From Flectonema sp. DT1601 (Eukaryota; Euglenozoa; Diplonemea; Diplonemida; Diplonemidae): DNA of 64,000 nucleotides. The first letter of the stretch is position 1; each line of letters opens with the position of its first letter. Location of the stretch: assembly GCA_964019425.1 (NCBI GenBank), contig OZ025825.1, positions 62,001-126,000 of the forward strand, in the 5' to 3' direction. The notes under the pieces were generated by a model. That model was not told the DNA's origin. It ran no database searches and worked only from the letters and a program-made list of their open reading frames with translations. Shown here piece by piece: positions 11,146 to 24,100 of this stretch. Made by a program: the position numbers and the translations under genes.

Positions 11146-11734
11146 TTTGATAACTGAATAGGATAAATAATTTTGAAAGAATAAAAAAAAGAATTTTTTT
11201 CACGTAAAAAAAATGAACTTCCATAGATACACTTACCAAACACGGCGTACATATTTTATCACTAAGCAAAGGGAGAAGATATACTTACTAAGAACAGCAG
11301 AAGATACCAATAAACTAAAACAGAGCAATCCCTACATCAGAATTATGGTTATCAGTCAAAAGAAAGGGAGAGGGAGCTGGAAAATTCAATCAAATGCAAA
11401 AACTCGTAGGACAACAAACACACTCTACGAAAGAAAATAGAATACCCCGGAACAGTACCGAAGATCGTTCACCCAGTTGTCCAAAGCATTGCAATTGTAC
11501 TGTGGGCTTACCGAAAAGCTTTAGAAATGTACTACAAAATTGGGCAGCACATAGCCAAATCACTCAGCAAGAAATGAAAATCAAAAGGATCAGGTGAGAT
11601 GACAGTCAGTTTAAGGTCATAACTGCGCCGGACCTTATATGCGTTCATTAACGTGACTGCTAATGACTATGCGAGCCGATATATTCAAGGCTGGGGCTAG
11701 TCATTAATTTCACATCGTTTTATAATTTGAAAAG
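11146..11734. other. Spacer with two strong inverted repeats
   Basis: This 589-base spacer lies between the helicase start and the end of the UBL-LRR gene. It has no convincing open frame. At its left end is a pyrimidine-rich tract (on the minus strand) and acceptor for the helicase. At its right are two perfect inverted repeats, described separately, in sequence that is less homopolymeric than other spacers. Confidence 0.6.
11612..11706. other. Two adjacent hairpins, possible structured RNA
   Basis: Hairpin one pairs TAAGGTC (11612-11618) with GACCTTA (11631-11637) around a 12-base loop. Hairpin two pairs TAATGACTA (11661-11669) with TAGTCATTA (11698-11706) and has an inner AGCC/GGCT helix (11674-11677 with 11689-11692). 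Both lie just downstream of the stop codon of the UBL-LRR gene at 11735, so they would fall in its 3' UTR or in the intergenic RNA. A small structured RNA, a 3' UTR element and a short transposon remnant are all possible. Confidence 0.4.
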
Positions 11735-12892
11735 TTACATTCTTTGACAGAGTTTCATCCAGGGAGGAGGTAGTTCGTCTCTTGGGTTCCTCTCAAAGAG
11801 GTGCTTATTATCTTCAGGTAGTACAAGACTATCAACAGTGACAAATAACATGAACTTACATTCAACAGCTGTAACATTACTTAGACACGACAGGTCAAGC
11901 TCTTTAAGAGAGACACATCCAGCTAAGAAATCATTCTTGATAGTAGTCACGTTACCAAACCCGGATAAATTAATATTTGAAACAGATCGGCAGAAAGTGA
12001 GGAATTCGCTTCCAACTTCCGTGACATTAGTAAATGAAGAAAGGTCAAGTTTTCTTAATGAAGCACACCCGTATAAAAAAGTCGAACCAATACTGGTAAC
12101 TTTACTCAGACCTGAAAGGTTAACCGTCTCAAGTGAATCACAGCATGATAGAAATCCATTTCCGATAGTGGTAACGTTACTAAGAGAAGACAAGTCAATA
12201 GTTTTAATTGAATCCCAGGCGTATATAAATGAATTCCCAATAGTTTGAATATTAACAAACGGTGATAAATCAATTTCCTCCATTGCCTTACAACTTGATA
12301 GGAAACTATTTCCAACAGAAGTTACATTGCAAAGACCCGAAAGGTCAATTTTTGTAAGTTCAGAACAGCTGAAGAGAAAGTTTTCTTCAATGGTTGTAAT
12401 ACTGTTGAATGCTGGAAATTCTATCTCTTTGATAAATTCACAATAATCAAGAAAGGAAGCTCCTACAGTTGTAGCTAACGTATCAGAGTTGCGAAAACTA
12501 ATTTTCTTAAGTTCTCGAGGCAAGCTATCTCCATCTTCAAAATAAAGTGAAGCATCTTCCGCGAATGTGGAAGAATCAACAAACAGAAACTCATCATTGT
12601 TTCTATAGTTTAGCACGTTTTTCATCTTCAACTCATCACTGAACCACTTTTTCCCATAAAGCCTAAACTTCTTCTTTATAACACACAACTCCGCATCAGG
12701 TCCAATAGCGTGCGATACCAGTCGGTCAGTTGCAGGAAGTTTCTCATCAGCGAATATCAAGTCACAATCATCAGAATCAATTCCCCACTCGACGGCAGCT
12801 GACTTCAGCACATCTTCGACTAGCGAGTCTGGACCTACTGTTATCGAAACAACAGTAAAATCTGACTCCAAGCATCTCACTGAAACCTGCAT
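11735..12892 (-). CDS. Ubiquitin-like domain plus BspA-type leucine-rich repeats
   Basis: The 385-residue product starts MQVSVRCLESDF and residues 1-75 fit a ubiquitin-like fold. Residues about 120-360 are tandem leucine-rich repeats of the BspA/LRR_5 kind with a 24-25 residue period: a core such as LRKLDLSSFTNVTEVGSEFL followed by a cysteine turn (FLSSC, FLTFC, FLAGC). About nine units are visible. The C-terminus is short and basic. The likely acceptor is a CAG five bases before the ATG. The family is common in protists and in some bacteria and viruses; the function is usually protein binding. No signal peptide or membrane segment is present, so an intracellular role is likely. Confidence 0.87.
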   Translation of the reverse strand: MQVSVRCLESDFTVVSITVGPDSLVEDVLKSAAVEWGIDSDDCDLIFADEKLPATDRLVSHAIGPDAELCVIKKKFRLYGKKWFSDELKMKNVLNYRNNDEFLFVDSSTFAEDASLYFEDGDSLPRELKKISFRNSDTLATTVGASFLDYCEFIKEIEFPAFNSITTIEENFLFSCSELTKIDLSGLCNVTSVGNSFLSSCKAMEEIDLSPFVNIQTIGNSFIYAWDSIKTIDLSSLSNVTTIGNGFLSCCDSLETVNLSGLSKVTSIGSTFLYGCASLRKLDLSSFTNVTEVGSEFLTFCRSVSNINLSGFGNVTTIKNDFLAGCVSLKELDLSCLSNVTAVECKFMLFVTVDSLVLPEDNKHLFERNPRDELPPPWMKLCQRM

Positions 12893-13512
12893 ATCTCCTG
12901 TAGCTGAGAAAGAAACTTGAAATCACAAACTACAGAGAGCTTTTTTAAAGTAAGTGACGCTGCTTGTTTCAACTTCTGCATCATAGCAAAGCGTTTTTAC
13001 TGTAGAAAAAAAAAAAAACATACTGTTTTTTCCAAAAAAAGCAAAATACTTTTTTTTTTTTTTTTTTTTTTTTCCTCATCCCCTGTTTTATTATTATTAT
13101 TTTTCCCTTTTTTTTGGGTTCATTGCATTTTGTGTCAAAAAAAACCTAAAAAAACACCCCTTTTGTAAAGTTGTTTAAGATGAACTAATAAAAACACTCA
13201 CCAATGATGCATTCTTCAGAAACTGAATATGACAAGAGGTGCATTCGACTGGTGAACGCAAATCGAAAAAAAAAAAAAACATAAACAAAACGAAGAAAAA
13301 ATCGTCAAATCAAAGGATTGTGGGAAATTGTTTGAAAAACAAGCAGTAACTTCCTCCAAAAGAGTAGACATTTTGTTTCGACAAACCGGAGGAGGAAAGT
13401 GGGGAGGGGAGGCGAGGGAGAGAATATCAATCTCCAATGTGATTCCTTAGAATGATACTGTTCCAAACAAGCGAAACTTAGAATCGCAGTGTAATTGGGT
13501 ATCTAATTTAGT

Positions 13513-13543
<31 letters not shown>

Positions 13544-14713
13544 CGAAAATATTTATTTGAATAGAAATGAGAGGAGAGACAAAAAAAATAGTATTTGCTC
13601 TCTCCCCTCCTTGTTCCCGCTAGCCGTAACTCTACTGTAGGTCGCTTGACTAAACAACAAACAAATGCCGCGTTAAAACTAAAGTATCTACCGACTTCTC
13701 ATGTTACGAATGCCCTCTTTTTCTACAGCTGACAGATGACATCCAACAAATAATATATCATAACAAGATGGCAGATACCGACAGGTAGTTGTGAAGACTT
13801 GTGGCGTACCCTTCATTTCACAACCGAAAACCGGGGTTGGGAAGGGGAAGGAAAAACAACAACAGATAAGCAGAACGCACTGAACAAGAATAACGATTCG
13901 ATTCCAAAAAACAATAAAATGGTGTTCAGGAATGTCAGATGATATAAGATCACCTCAGAGAACATGTCTGCCAGTTAGCAGAACCTTAGTAATAGAGAAG
14001 ACAGAACAATAATAAAACACATCAATCGTAAACATAAATAATTTCAACACACCAGTCACCAGTTGCCGTGGGTCTGCAGTAACAAAATCTAATCTCAAAA
14101 TCTCGTCAAAAAAAAAAAAAAAAAAGAAAATCTTTGGCTGTCTCTTTTAATCGCGATGTGTGTACTCTCCAACACGTCTATCACGGTAACAAGATTTTAG
14201 ATTAAAAAATAGAATCATGGAAATGGCCCATATTCTAACTCAATGCAAAAACAATAGCAATATCAGTTTCCTAAGCAGCGGCTGGGGTACTAGTTGTGTC
14301 TCACTTATTACTTCTTTGCTCTTTTCGACTTTTTTTTAATTTTTTAATTGCAAATCATCGATTCACTTAACAACACTTGAAAAAAATCACAAAAAACAAT
14401 AACAACGCAACGCAGATTTGTAACCTGACAACAGGCAGGGTCAGGTAACAACAGGAGAGAATGACTGCGGCGGAGCAACAACAACAACAACAACAACAAC
14501 AATAAAACCTTTGTGATAAAGTATCACTTCGAACAAGCGTTAAGTCTGTACTTCGTAACAATTACAATCACAGAAACATTAATACGTTCGAACAAGGTAA
14601 TAGTATTTGTGATTTGAAAAAAAAAAAATAAAGAAAAAAGAACGCACACACTCTAGTTTTTTATTCAATGTTCCCTCTTGCGGGATTCCATTCAAATACG
14701 AAGACAATCATAA
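12893..14713. other. Long spacer without a clear gene
   Basis: The spacer between the UBL-LRR start and the 3' end of the giant gene is AT-rich, with T runs near 13050-13072, A runs near 13519-13542 and 14107-14125, and a (CAA)n microsatellite at about 14476-14502. Open frames are low complexity. No gene is supported. Confidence 0.6.
14476..14502. repeat. (CAA)n microsatellite
   Basis: A run of about nine CAA triplets (read as AAC/CAA) sits in the spacer. It is a simple sequence repeat with no visible coding role. Confidence 0.85.
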
Positions 14714-14943
14714 TCAGTACCAAATTACATAAAGAAATGAAAGGACAAGAAAGTAATAATAAACGTAACAGAAAGAACACAAGACATCTCTTGTCAGGCT
14801 TTCTTCCGTACTACAACCTACAATTGTTTTGAAAGCGGGTGTTTCAGTACCCTTAGTAGCTGGTTGGAAGTAATCGTTCTTATTGTTAACAGGACGATGC
14901 AAGAAATAGTTCAGCAGACCGAGTAGTGGAACGGCTTCTCGAA
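14714..14943 (-). other. Possible alternative last exon of the giant gene with a membrane segment
   Basis: A minus-strand open stretch reads KNDYFQPATKGTETPAF and ends in a hydrophobic segment, YVYYYFLVLSFLYVIWY, before a stop. It would serve as a C-terminal membrane anchor. An AG at about 14937 would join it in phase to a non-standard donor GTAGTG about 16 bases before the presumed stop of the giant gene. That donor differs from the other introns here, so the link is weak. It could instead be ordinary spacer that happens to be open. Confidence 0.2.
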
Positions 14944-15159
14944 TAGCCGACGTAAACAGAATTGATTATAAAATTATAATTTTATGTATTTTTGAAAAAA
15001 GAAAAGAAGAAATAAAATGAATTTACTCCAATAACACATCGTGACAGAAGTTATCAATGAGCTCAGACGTAAGTTTATTTGTAAATGTGAGAGGAAAGCA
15101 GAGAAAGATAGCTTTTTCGCCGGATGAAAAGACTAAAGTAACAACCAAAAATAGTAAAG

Positions 15160-18100
15160 TTAATTAACCTGATCAGCACTACTTTGCCCTGACTGTGAAG
15201 GGTAGGTACAAGAATGAACAACAAAGTATGTGAGAGTGAGACGATGTTCTCCCTTCTCGGGTGCTTGCAAGTCAGGAGACCAAATTTCAAATTCAACCGT
15301 CATCGTTGAATGCTCCCACGATGTAGTGACATCCATCTGATCTGATGTGTCTCCTCTTCCAGTTCCAACGATGTTGATTCCCGTGACGTATGGGATTCTC
15401 TTTATGAATATTACTCTTTCATTTTCACTTTCTCTTTCATCTAGAGTTCGATCTCGACTTGGGAAGCTTGATCTGGTCCTTGCGATCTTTGAAATGATCC
15501 CACTGTCTTCATGTTTAGGCATATCCATTACAAAGAAACCTGTTTGAATTCTAACATGAGTATGGTGTCCAAGTGTTATCAATGGTGAGATGAACTTAGT
15601 ACCATAATGTCTTGGCTTCATTACTCTTGTTGTTCTGTACATGTAGTCTTGAATTGACCATCTGACTTCTAGCGAGTCTCCTTCAAAGTCGAGAAGGTCT
15701 TCAAACATTACAACACTACAAAGATTTATTGAGTCTACCGGGAGTAAAGCTAACTCTTCACAATCTTCACCAATGTAACCAAATCTACATATCGAACAGT
15801 CAGCACCATCCCAGTTACCACGACATTGACATCCCTTTGGTTTACAAATACCGTTCCCACTACACATTACTTGTCTCTTCTTACCTAATGCTTCACCACC
15901 TGGTATGTCTGATGAGATGTCTACTACTCCAGGGCATTCACCAGTTTTGTTCAGACCAGAGTAGGCAAATCCGAGGATGGCGATGGTGTCGATCTGTTTG
16001 GGTTTTTTAATTTAGTAATACTAAGAACGGGGAAAAAAAAAAGAATCCGCAAACCCGCAAAAAGTTACGCTGACACAATTCTCTCTCTCTATGATGGGGT
16101 TTGTAGGTACAAAAAAAAAAAAAAAAAAAAGTTTCGGTTTGAGATCATACCTGTGATTTCTTATTACTTTGTGGATCGATTACTATTTTAATTATTCTCG
16201 TTTTCCACTGAACTTGTTCTTCTGAAGATGGTTCTCCAGCTTGTTTCAAAACAGCAGTAGTTGGACGAGGAAATGGATTCTTTCTGGTAGCGGGTGAGTA
16301 GATTCGAGAACGTGCTTCACCGTAAAACATCTGTTTTTTTTAAGTTGTTTAGTTAAAATCAGAGAGAAAGCTAAAAATAAAAAAAAACATAAAACAAAAC
16401 CAACTCACGAATAATAACATACAGGTGAATCTCTTCTCCATATCAAAGCGAAGTCATTCTTATTTACGTTAATCGAATTCTTAGAGTTGGTGACGCTGGT
16501 CGCTTCGGCAGTTGAAGTTGCAGCCCCCACATTTATCAATGTGTCCTTAATGGTTGCAAGTTTCGTAGCAGACGGAGCCTGCAAAACACCTGCGTTAGCA
16601 TTTGGGTTGGCATTCGGTGGAGCACCACCTCCAACAGATGCATCAGCTCCCTTCTCAGTTGGTTGAGCGAATATTTGAACCACCTGTCCTGGTTCCGAGT
16701 TCTCGTAGATATACACCTGTTGGGGTTTTGCTTATTTATTTATTTATAAAGAACCACCACTGTGTGAGAATAGTAACTCATACCTGCGATAAGTAAACTG
16801 GTTCCTCATACTCGAGGACTACGTATTGCAATGATCCACGCCACTCGCTATTTCTCTCTTTGGAGGCTGGACATTCGTTTTTGAAGTTTCCTTGACGATC
16901 GCAGTAATACTGTTTTAGTTAATTGTTATGATGTATAACTGTTAAGGTAGACTAAGGAAGTATTAAAAGGTATCATTACAAACCTGAAATGGTTCCCATG
17001 ACTTTGCTCTGTTCGGTTCATCCTTTGAGTAGTAAGGTCCAGAAACCGCATCTGGAGCTCCAAGAAGGTTTCGAACGTTTCCTGATGTGATCTGAGATGA
17101 GTAGTCGAGAACACGAATCGGAAATTGAATCGCACGCTTCTCCATCTGAAGAGGAAGACTTCCAACTGGACTTCCATCAGTTGCAGGTGGAGGAGGAATG
17201 AACGGAGCGTCTGCAGTCTTACAAGTTGGTGGACTGAAACCCCTCTCACAGAAGCTGCAGTAATCACCAGCCCAGAATCCAGTTTCTGAGTTGGCGTGAC
17301 ATTTACATCCCTCGTTTCCATTACAGAAACCATGTGGTCCGCAATTACTCTTCGGATCTAAACCACTCTCAACAGATCCACAAACTCTCTTCCTGTTGTC
17401 ACCCTGTTCAGAGAATGAGACACATGTGCGACAGTTACCGCAGTCATTTCGATCATCCATACCAACTGCAACCCAGCTGCAAACTCCCAAATCAGTACAC
17501 TTCTGACAAGGAAGATCACAGGCAGTGTTGCAACAGATTCCATCTACGCAGTTACCTGATGCGCATTCTCTGTCTTCTTCACAAGGGGCTGCTGGGGATC
17601 TCAGTTGGATACAACGTTGAGATCTGCATGAAAAGCCTTCCGCACAGTCATCGTAAATCTGACAATTCACTTGACAGGTACTCACACTCTTAACAGGACC
17701 ACGACTAGTACCACATCTGTAAGGAAAGCAATCAAAATGTTTATTACAACTTCTACTTGAAACAGGTGCTGGTGGTGGTGGTCTTCGGGGAACAGCATAC
17801 GCTGTCCTACCAACTGGGTTACCAGCTAATGGGATTGGAATTACTAAACACCTGAATGGACTTCCAATGTTTGAGTCCTCATTTGAGTAACACTCTAATG
17901 GGATATCACTTGTTGATTGGTAGAGGTCTTTCATTACTTTATCAGGGACGCACTTACCGTCATCACAAATGTAAAAATATAAACAGTGACCATCTTCTTC
18001 ACACGATGATCTACATGTAGCACTTGATAAAGGACTCAAAGTAATATGTTTACCACATGAGTATGGTGAGCAGTAGTCGTAGTCTTTTGTACTACAGCTG

Positions 18101-21100
18101 AGCGGTGACGCAGGTGAACCAGAAATGCAGGTTCCTGTTGGTACATCACAATGAGCTAGGCTGTTACAGTGAGCGTCATTAGAACACGACATTCTGCAAA
18201 CTGATCCTGCGAAATAAACTTGTGTATTATTCTTACCACAACTGTACAATCCACACTCCTCATGGCTGTAGCACAAGTCAGGATCACTGATCGCCCAGGC
18301 ACACCTACCAGGAACGTTCTGCAATCCATTTTGTGTTGCAGTCCCACCAGATCCACAAATACTTGACGGTTGTGGTCTGAATGTTGAATCAGCTCTGAGA
18401 ACTTGGAATGCCGGAACTTGCGCAAGAGCCTTAAAGGTTGGGAATGTACAGCGATAACCGCTTTCATTCGCTAAAAGTGCAGAGCCACCGAGACACTGTC
18501 TGTCATTCCAACACTGTTGATTACAACGACCTGTAACTTGATTACATGAATAAGGTTCACAAATAGATTTATCAGATAAACAGTCTCCCAGTGGAGGAGT
18601 TGTAGTTCCTTTCTTTACACATTCAGATCCAACACAAATATAACCACCAACACAATGTCCATCAAGAGTACAAGTCTCTCTACATTGATCTCCAGGAACA
18701 GGAATAACTAATTGAGATAAACCACACACGTATGGAGAACATGAAATAGAGTCTCCGAAGCAGCTGTCCTTACAAACGGAAATAGTTTCTGGTAAACACC
18801 AACATTCTGGTCTCTCACCGAGCTCTACGGGTGATAGTGGAACATCGCAATCAATTTGAACGTACGTAACTTTAGGACACGGCTTTCCGAATGCCTTTCC
18901 ACCTGCTGCTTTGTCTGAGCCAATAGGACAATCCCTGCTAGGTAACGGACACTGAGTACCTTGTTGACATCTCTTTCTTGCTGGGAGTTCTTCCCTACAG
19001 GCGATGCATGCTTTAGTAAATAACCACCTCGAGCTTCCTGGAATCCAATTAGCTGTCTCTGTAAAGTCTTTGCCTTGACAATCAACAGTCTCAATATCAT
19101 TCAATAAAAGGTTAGCAAGTCCACTTTCTGGACAAATAACTTGTGGACCAGTTCCCTCTTTGCAAACAGGTTGCTTAGGCCAGTCACATCCACACACATG
19201 TTCCACAACATGATTTACAACTGGAGGAACAGCAGCTTTGCAATCAATTTCGAGGGCTGATCCCCATTCTGGACAGGCGCCGGCACAGATTCCTTCGGTT
19301 TCTTCTATACACTTGAACTTTGGAAGTGGGCAACCACAAGGATCGTAGCCTTGTTCAGAGCAAGCTAATTGCTCCCACGTTGGAAGAGGCCACCCTCCGC
19401 AGTTGATAGAAATCTCTTCGGATTCAACTCCGTAAAGAGCTGGCCAGTCTGGACAGGTTCCCAAACACTTTGACTGTTCTGACTCCTCAGTAGTCGACGG
19501 GTCACACACTGGAATTCGAGGGCTGGAGCAGCCACAAAAGTCTTCTTTAAATAATTGTTTCGGAGTGTGTGATGACAACACTGTCTTCTTACAGTCAATG
19601 TAGTGATCGATGTTTCCAAAACTGGAATCTGGTATTTGAAGGTTTGCATTTGGACAACTCTTGCAATTTCCTCCCTCTTCTTGAACTGCAGGAGATGAAC
19701 AAATACCTGAACACTCACCCATAAACCTTAACCACTTCTTTTGATCCCAGTCAGAGTTACTGTTTAATATTGTGAGTCTTGATAATAAAGAGTTTCCGTC
19801 ACAAGCGATTACTCTCTTTTGTTGACACCACGTCGAGTATTGTCTTTGACCTGCTGTTCCTTCTAAACAGAGTGGTGTTGGAGCTCCAGTTTTATCACAA
19901 ATATCTGGAGAAGCGCAAGTAATAAATTGAGAAGGATATCCAAAACAATTATAAGTAATAGGAGCATCAAACATAATAGGTTTACTCGTATCACAACAAC
20001 TGTCAGGACGTCCAATACATTTTAGTGGAGGACTGAGGGGACAACCACAAGAGTCACTTTCAACAGAACTCAACCCAATACATAATTTATTATTTAAACC
20101 ATCAACACATCTAACTGGTGGCAATACGAATGTTGGATCAAAGTACTCTCCTTCAATATAACGACCTCCTAGTGCGCAAGTTACTGGGCAACTAGAAGCA
20201 GAATTACAAGACAATATTCCAGCAGTTACAACAGCAATCACAGGAGGACCTTCGCAGCGATCGCAGTTATTTCCATCGTAGTTGTCGTTGCATTCGCATT
20301 CTCTCCAAGTTCCGACATCAATACACTTGCCGTTTCCGCAATTAGCATCAGTTAAGCAGTCTTGAATAGAACATTGAGTTCCATGGTATCCTTTTCTACA
20401 AATATCACAACTCTCTCCTATTAATCCATTACTCCAGAATCCGAGGTCCATTGGAACCCGACGAGCTGTAACACCATCGTAACTCGTACCAGTTGGGGGT
20501 ACTGGGATATTTGTCCAGGTTCCAATCTGTTCTAGTCCTTCCCAATTCTGATTATTATTTAATATTAAAGAATGAACTACCTCATTCGATTCTTTTAATA
20601 ACAACAACTCTCTCATGAATCCAACAAATGGAAATAGTTTTGATCCGAATGCCACACCGTTGCTCATCAATTCGAAGGATCGAACTGCTGGTCTTCCGTG
20701 AGATGTGATGACTGTCTGGAGTTCAGTCCAGGCTGTCTGTCCGCCTTCAAGTCGAGACTTACCAATGAATATAGAAATACCTCCATCAATAAGACTCACG
20801 TCTGTTCTAACTCTAACCCATTGATTAGAAAATAATAATTGAATACCTGAAGATATCCCTTCTAGTATTGTATTGTCAGATCCAATAATCTTAACAAGAA
20901 GAGTAGCCTGAAGAGGTTTACCATCAGAGTCTCTATTGAGATCAATTAAAACAGAACTCCCGTCAGGGTGAGAAGCATCAAAGATTCTCATTGGTGTTGA
21001 GTTTTCCTGATGAGACATCCTCATCATCGCTGAGAATGAAAACCCTTCGAGAGCAGACACTCTAGAGTACCCCAACTGAACAACAGAACCACCAAATGAC

Positions 21101-24100
21101 ACGACACCACTTCCACTAAATACGATCACTACTTTCATTCCAAGAAGATCTCTCAGAGTCACATCATAACTCCCATCATACCAATTCATCGATAATTGGA
21201 CATCAAATTTCCCTCCTGTTGGAACAGTGCCAGTCACTTTTGGTGATAAACGACCTTCAAATGTTTTAATAAAAACCTTATAAGAAGTTCCAACAGGTGC
21301 GGAGGCGAACACATTTACTTTAATAGAATCCAACTCAGCGAGTGGTGAAGGTAGAGCTCGGAAGTCTGCTCCGCTTTCGAACACGTTGATAATACGAACT
21401 CCGTCACTCAACGACAAGTCAACAGAACTACCATCCCAGTTAGACCAACTGTAGCGGTTGGGGTCTGATGATGACGTCAGAGTAGAAGTTAAGAAAACTC
21501 TTGGTGCGCGAACAGTAAACAACTCAGGGGCGGCGTTAACTGATTGCCATTTTTCTTGCGAAGGAAGAAATGTTGTTTTGGTACCCGCAGATAAGAGAAT
21601 CCTAACACTCCTTCCCACTGTTCGTTGAGAACTATCAGTGCTGCCTTCACCGTACCACATTACCCACTCTGAGAGTTGTTTACTTGAACTACACTTATCA
21701 AATATACCTACTAGTTTTGGTTTACATCTACTGCAAGGTATTCCTTCTGAATGAATACAAATATTCGATCTCTTCACAATATTACCCTGAGCCTGAACTG
21801 GAATCTGAACACTCTTTGGAGTCTCTGATGTTGTAACAGTTGCGAGTGCTGATTGTAAATCATTCTTTGAAACCATCACCCACATTGGTTTAGTGTCTGC
21901 ATCACCAGGGTTAGTTGAAATAATAACAGACTGCCAGTCAGACGCACTCGGTGGGAAACGAGCGAATGCATCGCCTCGCAGACCACCACCGTCTTGCAAC
22001 ATAAAATATAGCCATTCCCTTCCTATTTCTGAAATCTGTGTGGATGAAGAAGTCGTAGAAAACATTCTTGAGATCTCAGTTCCGAAGTTTGTGAGAGGCA
22101 TGAACTTAGTAGCACTGTTGGAATCGTATGCAGCAGCAGCGACATTTCCGGCTAGCGATCCTGATCCCTTCTTCCAGACACCTCCAACTATTGCACCACC
22201 ATACCAACCACCGCCATCTGATGACTTTAGGAAGCGACAGAAGTACTTTGAGTAGGTATTTGGATTAGCTGTGATTCTGATTGAAAAGATTCCTTCATCA
22301 GGTATTCCAAAACCTCGTTGTTGATATCTACTGAGGACATCATCACAAGAGTTGTAGTCTTCAGGAGGTAAATTATTATTATTATTTGATTGAGTTGAAG
22401 GGAATCTAAGATAGTCATGTGTTATCTTTAACGCAGGTACCGAACTGGTCCCTTCAGGTTGGAAGTCTCCAAAACACGTACAAGCTCCATCTCCTTGACA
22501 AAGACCGTGACCAGAACACTCTTTTCCGTTCTTTTTACTAATTCTGCAAATCCGTTGCTCGCACTTCTCACCGAAGTATCCGACGGCACACTTTTCACAA
22601 TTGGAACCAGCCCAGTAACCTGACTCAGGACCTGAGTAACACTTACATGGGGATTCAAGAGGGTATTGACCATTGTTACCACTGCAGAACAAGTTCCCAC
22701 ACTTATCTCTGAATTCTGTGGTTGCTGATCCACGCATTAGACCACCACAACAGTGATGAAGAGCTCGAGCACAACAGTACTGCGGAAACAACGTATTCAA
22801 TTCCTCAGGACAGGTCCACGGCTGGTCAGTAGTATCACTGCAGTAGCCGTTACCATTACAAGAAACTTCACTCCTGCACATTGAAACACTTAATTCAGCT
22901 TTCTGATACCTCGAGCGTACTGTTGTAGGTCCGCATATTACTGGAGTAACATTACCTCCAACTTGACGCTGCATTGTTGTTGAGTAAAGTAGTGAAACAT
23001 CTTCAGATTCTTCCAATAATACGAGATTTACTTCATCGAAGTTAACACCACAGTCACTTACGTCTACGTCGAATCTCTTGCAAATAATTGTAATGCTGGC
23101 GTAGGTAACTCTTTCAGGAACAGAGTGAACCTTTGATACTGTCACCCACTCACCCTTTGATGCATCCCTTGCTATTGGAACAGTCACACCATTCTCTGAA
23201 CTCTCCTGAATTGGTTCTCTTCGAGGAGTCCAGTAGTCAACTCGCACTTCAGCAGTGTCATCGTTTTCTTCGCTCGTCATTTTAAATTTGAATTGCAGAG
23301 AGTAGCTTCTACCAGAAAGTACTCTACCAGGAGTATAAAGACGACAACAAGAGTGTGTCGTAGGGTCTTGATTAGTTAAACAGATTGGAGTTATTGTCTC
23401 TTGTTTATGACAATCTTCACCAACTAATGTTCTACCATTAGTCATGAATCTCATGTAAAGTGATTTATCAGTAACGCCAGTAGGTGCGCTCACTGAGAAG
23501 TACTTTGATCCTCCACTTTGCTGAACCACCCAATTACCAACTGAGTTTCCAGAAGAAGAATCCCATCCTTCTTGTGAACTCTTTCTGATAGTTGAGATAC
23601 TGAAATCAAACCCAAACTCTGTGAGGTCTCTTCCAACAGCCACATTATTTGCTCCTCCGTTCGGTAATGGACTCCTCGGAGGTTGTGCGTATTGTGGAGA
23701 GAATGATGCAAAGCCATCACTCGTGAAGTAGGATTTAGTCTTATCAGTATCGAGTAAGAAACCTGTTCGCAAACCAGCCTCTGCTCCCAACACCGACACG
23801 CTGGCCTCTGAATCCGTACATGTTGTTGTTAGTGAAGGTAATCCCCCACGAATAGGGAACTCAGAGAAGCAATCAATTCTATTACCAACATCATCAACTA
23901 CCTCAACACTTGATAACCAAGGACTTCGTGTGAATGACACACTTGTGACTTCAAGACATTGCAGTCTGAAAGGTGGACCAGGAAGAACTGTAATTTGTGG
24001 TGTTTCACATCTCACAGAACCAACTGAAAGTGAGATTCTGATATCCTCCGCCTTGCGGTACCAAACTCTCTCCCATGATAATTGGAATTGAGAACGAGAT

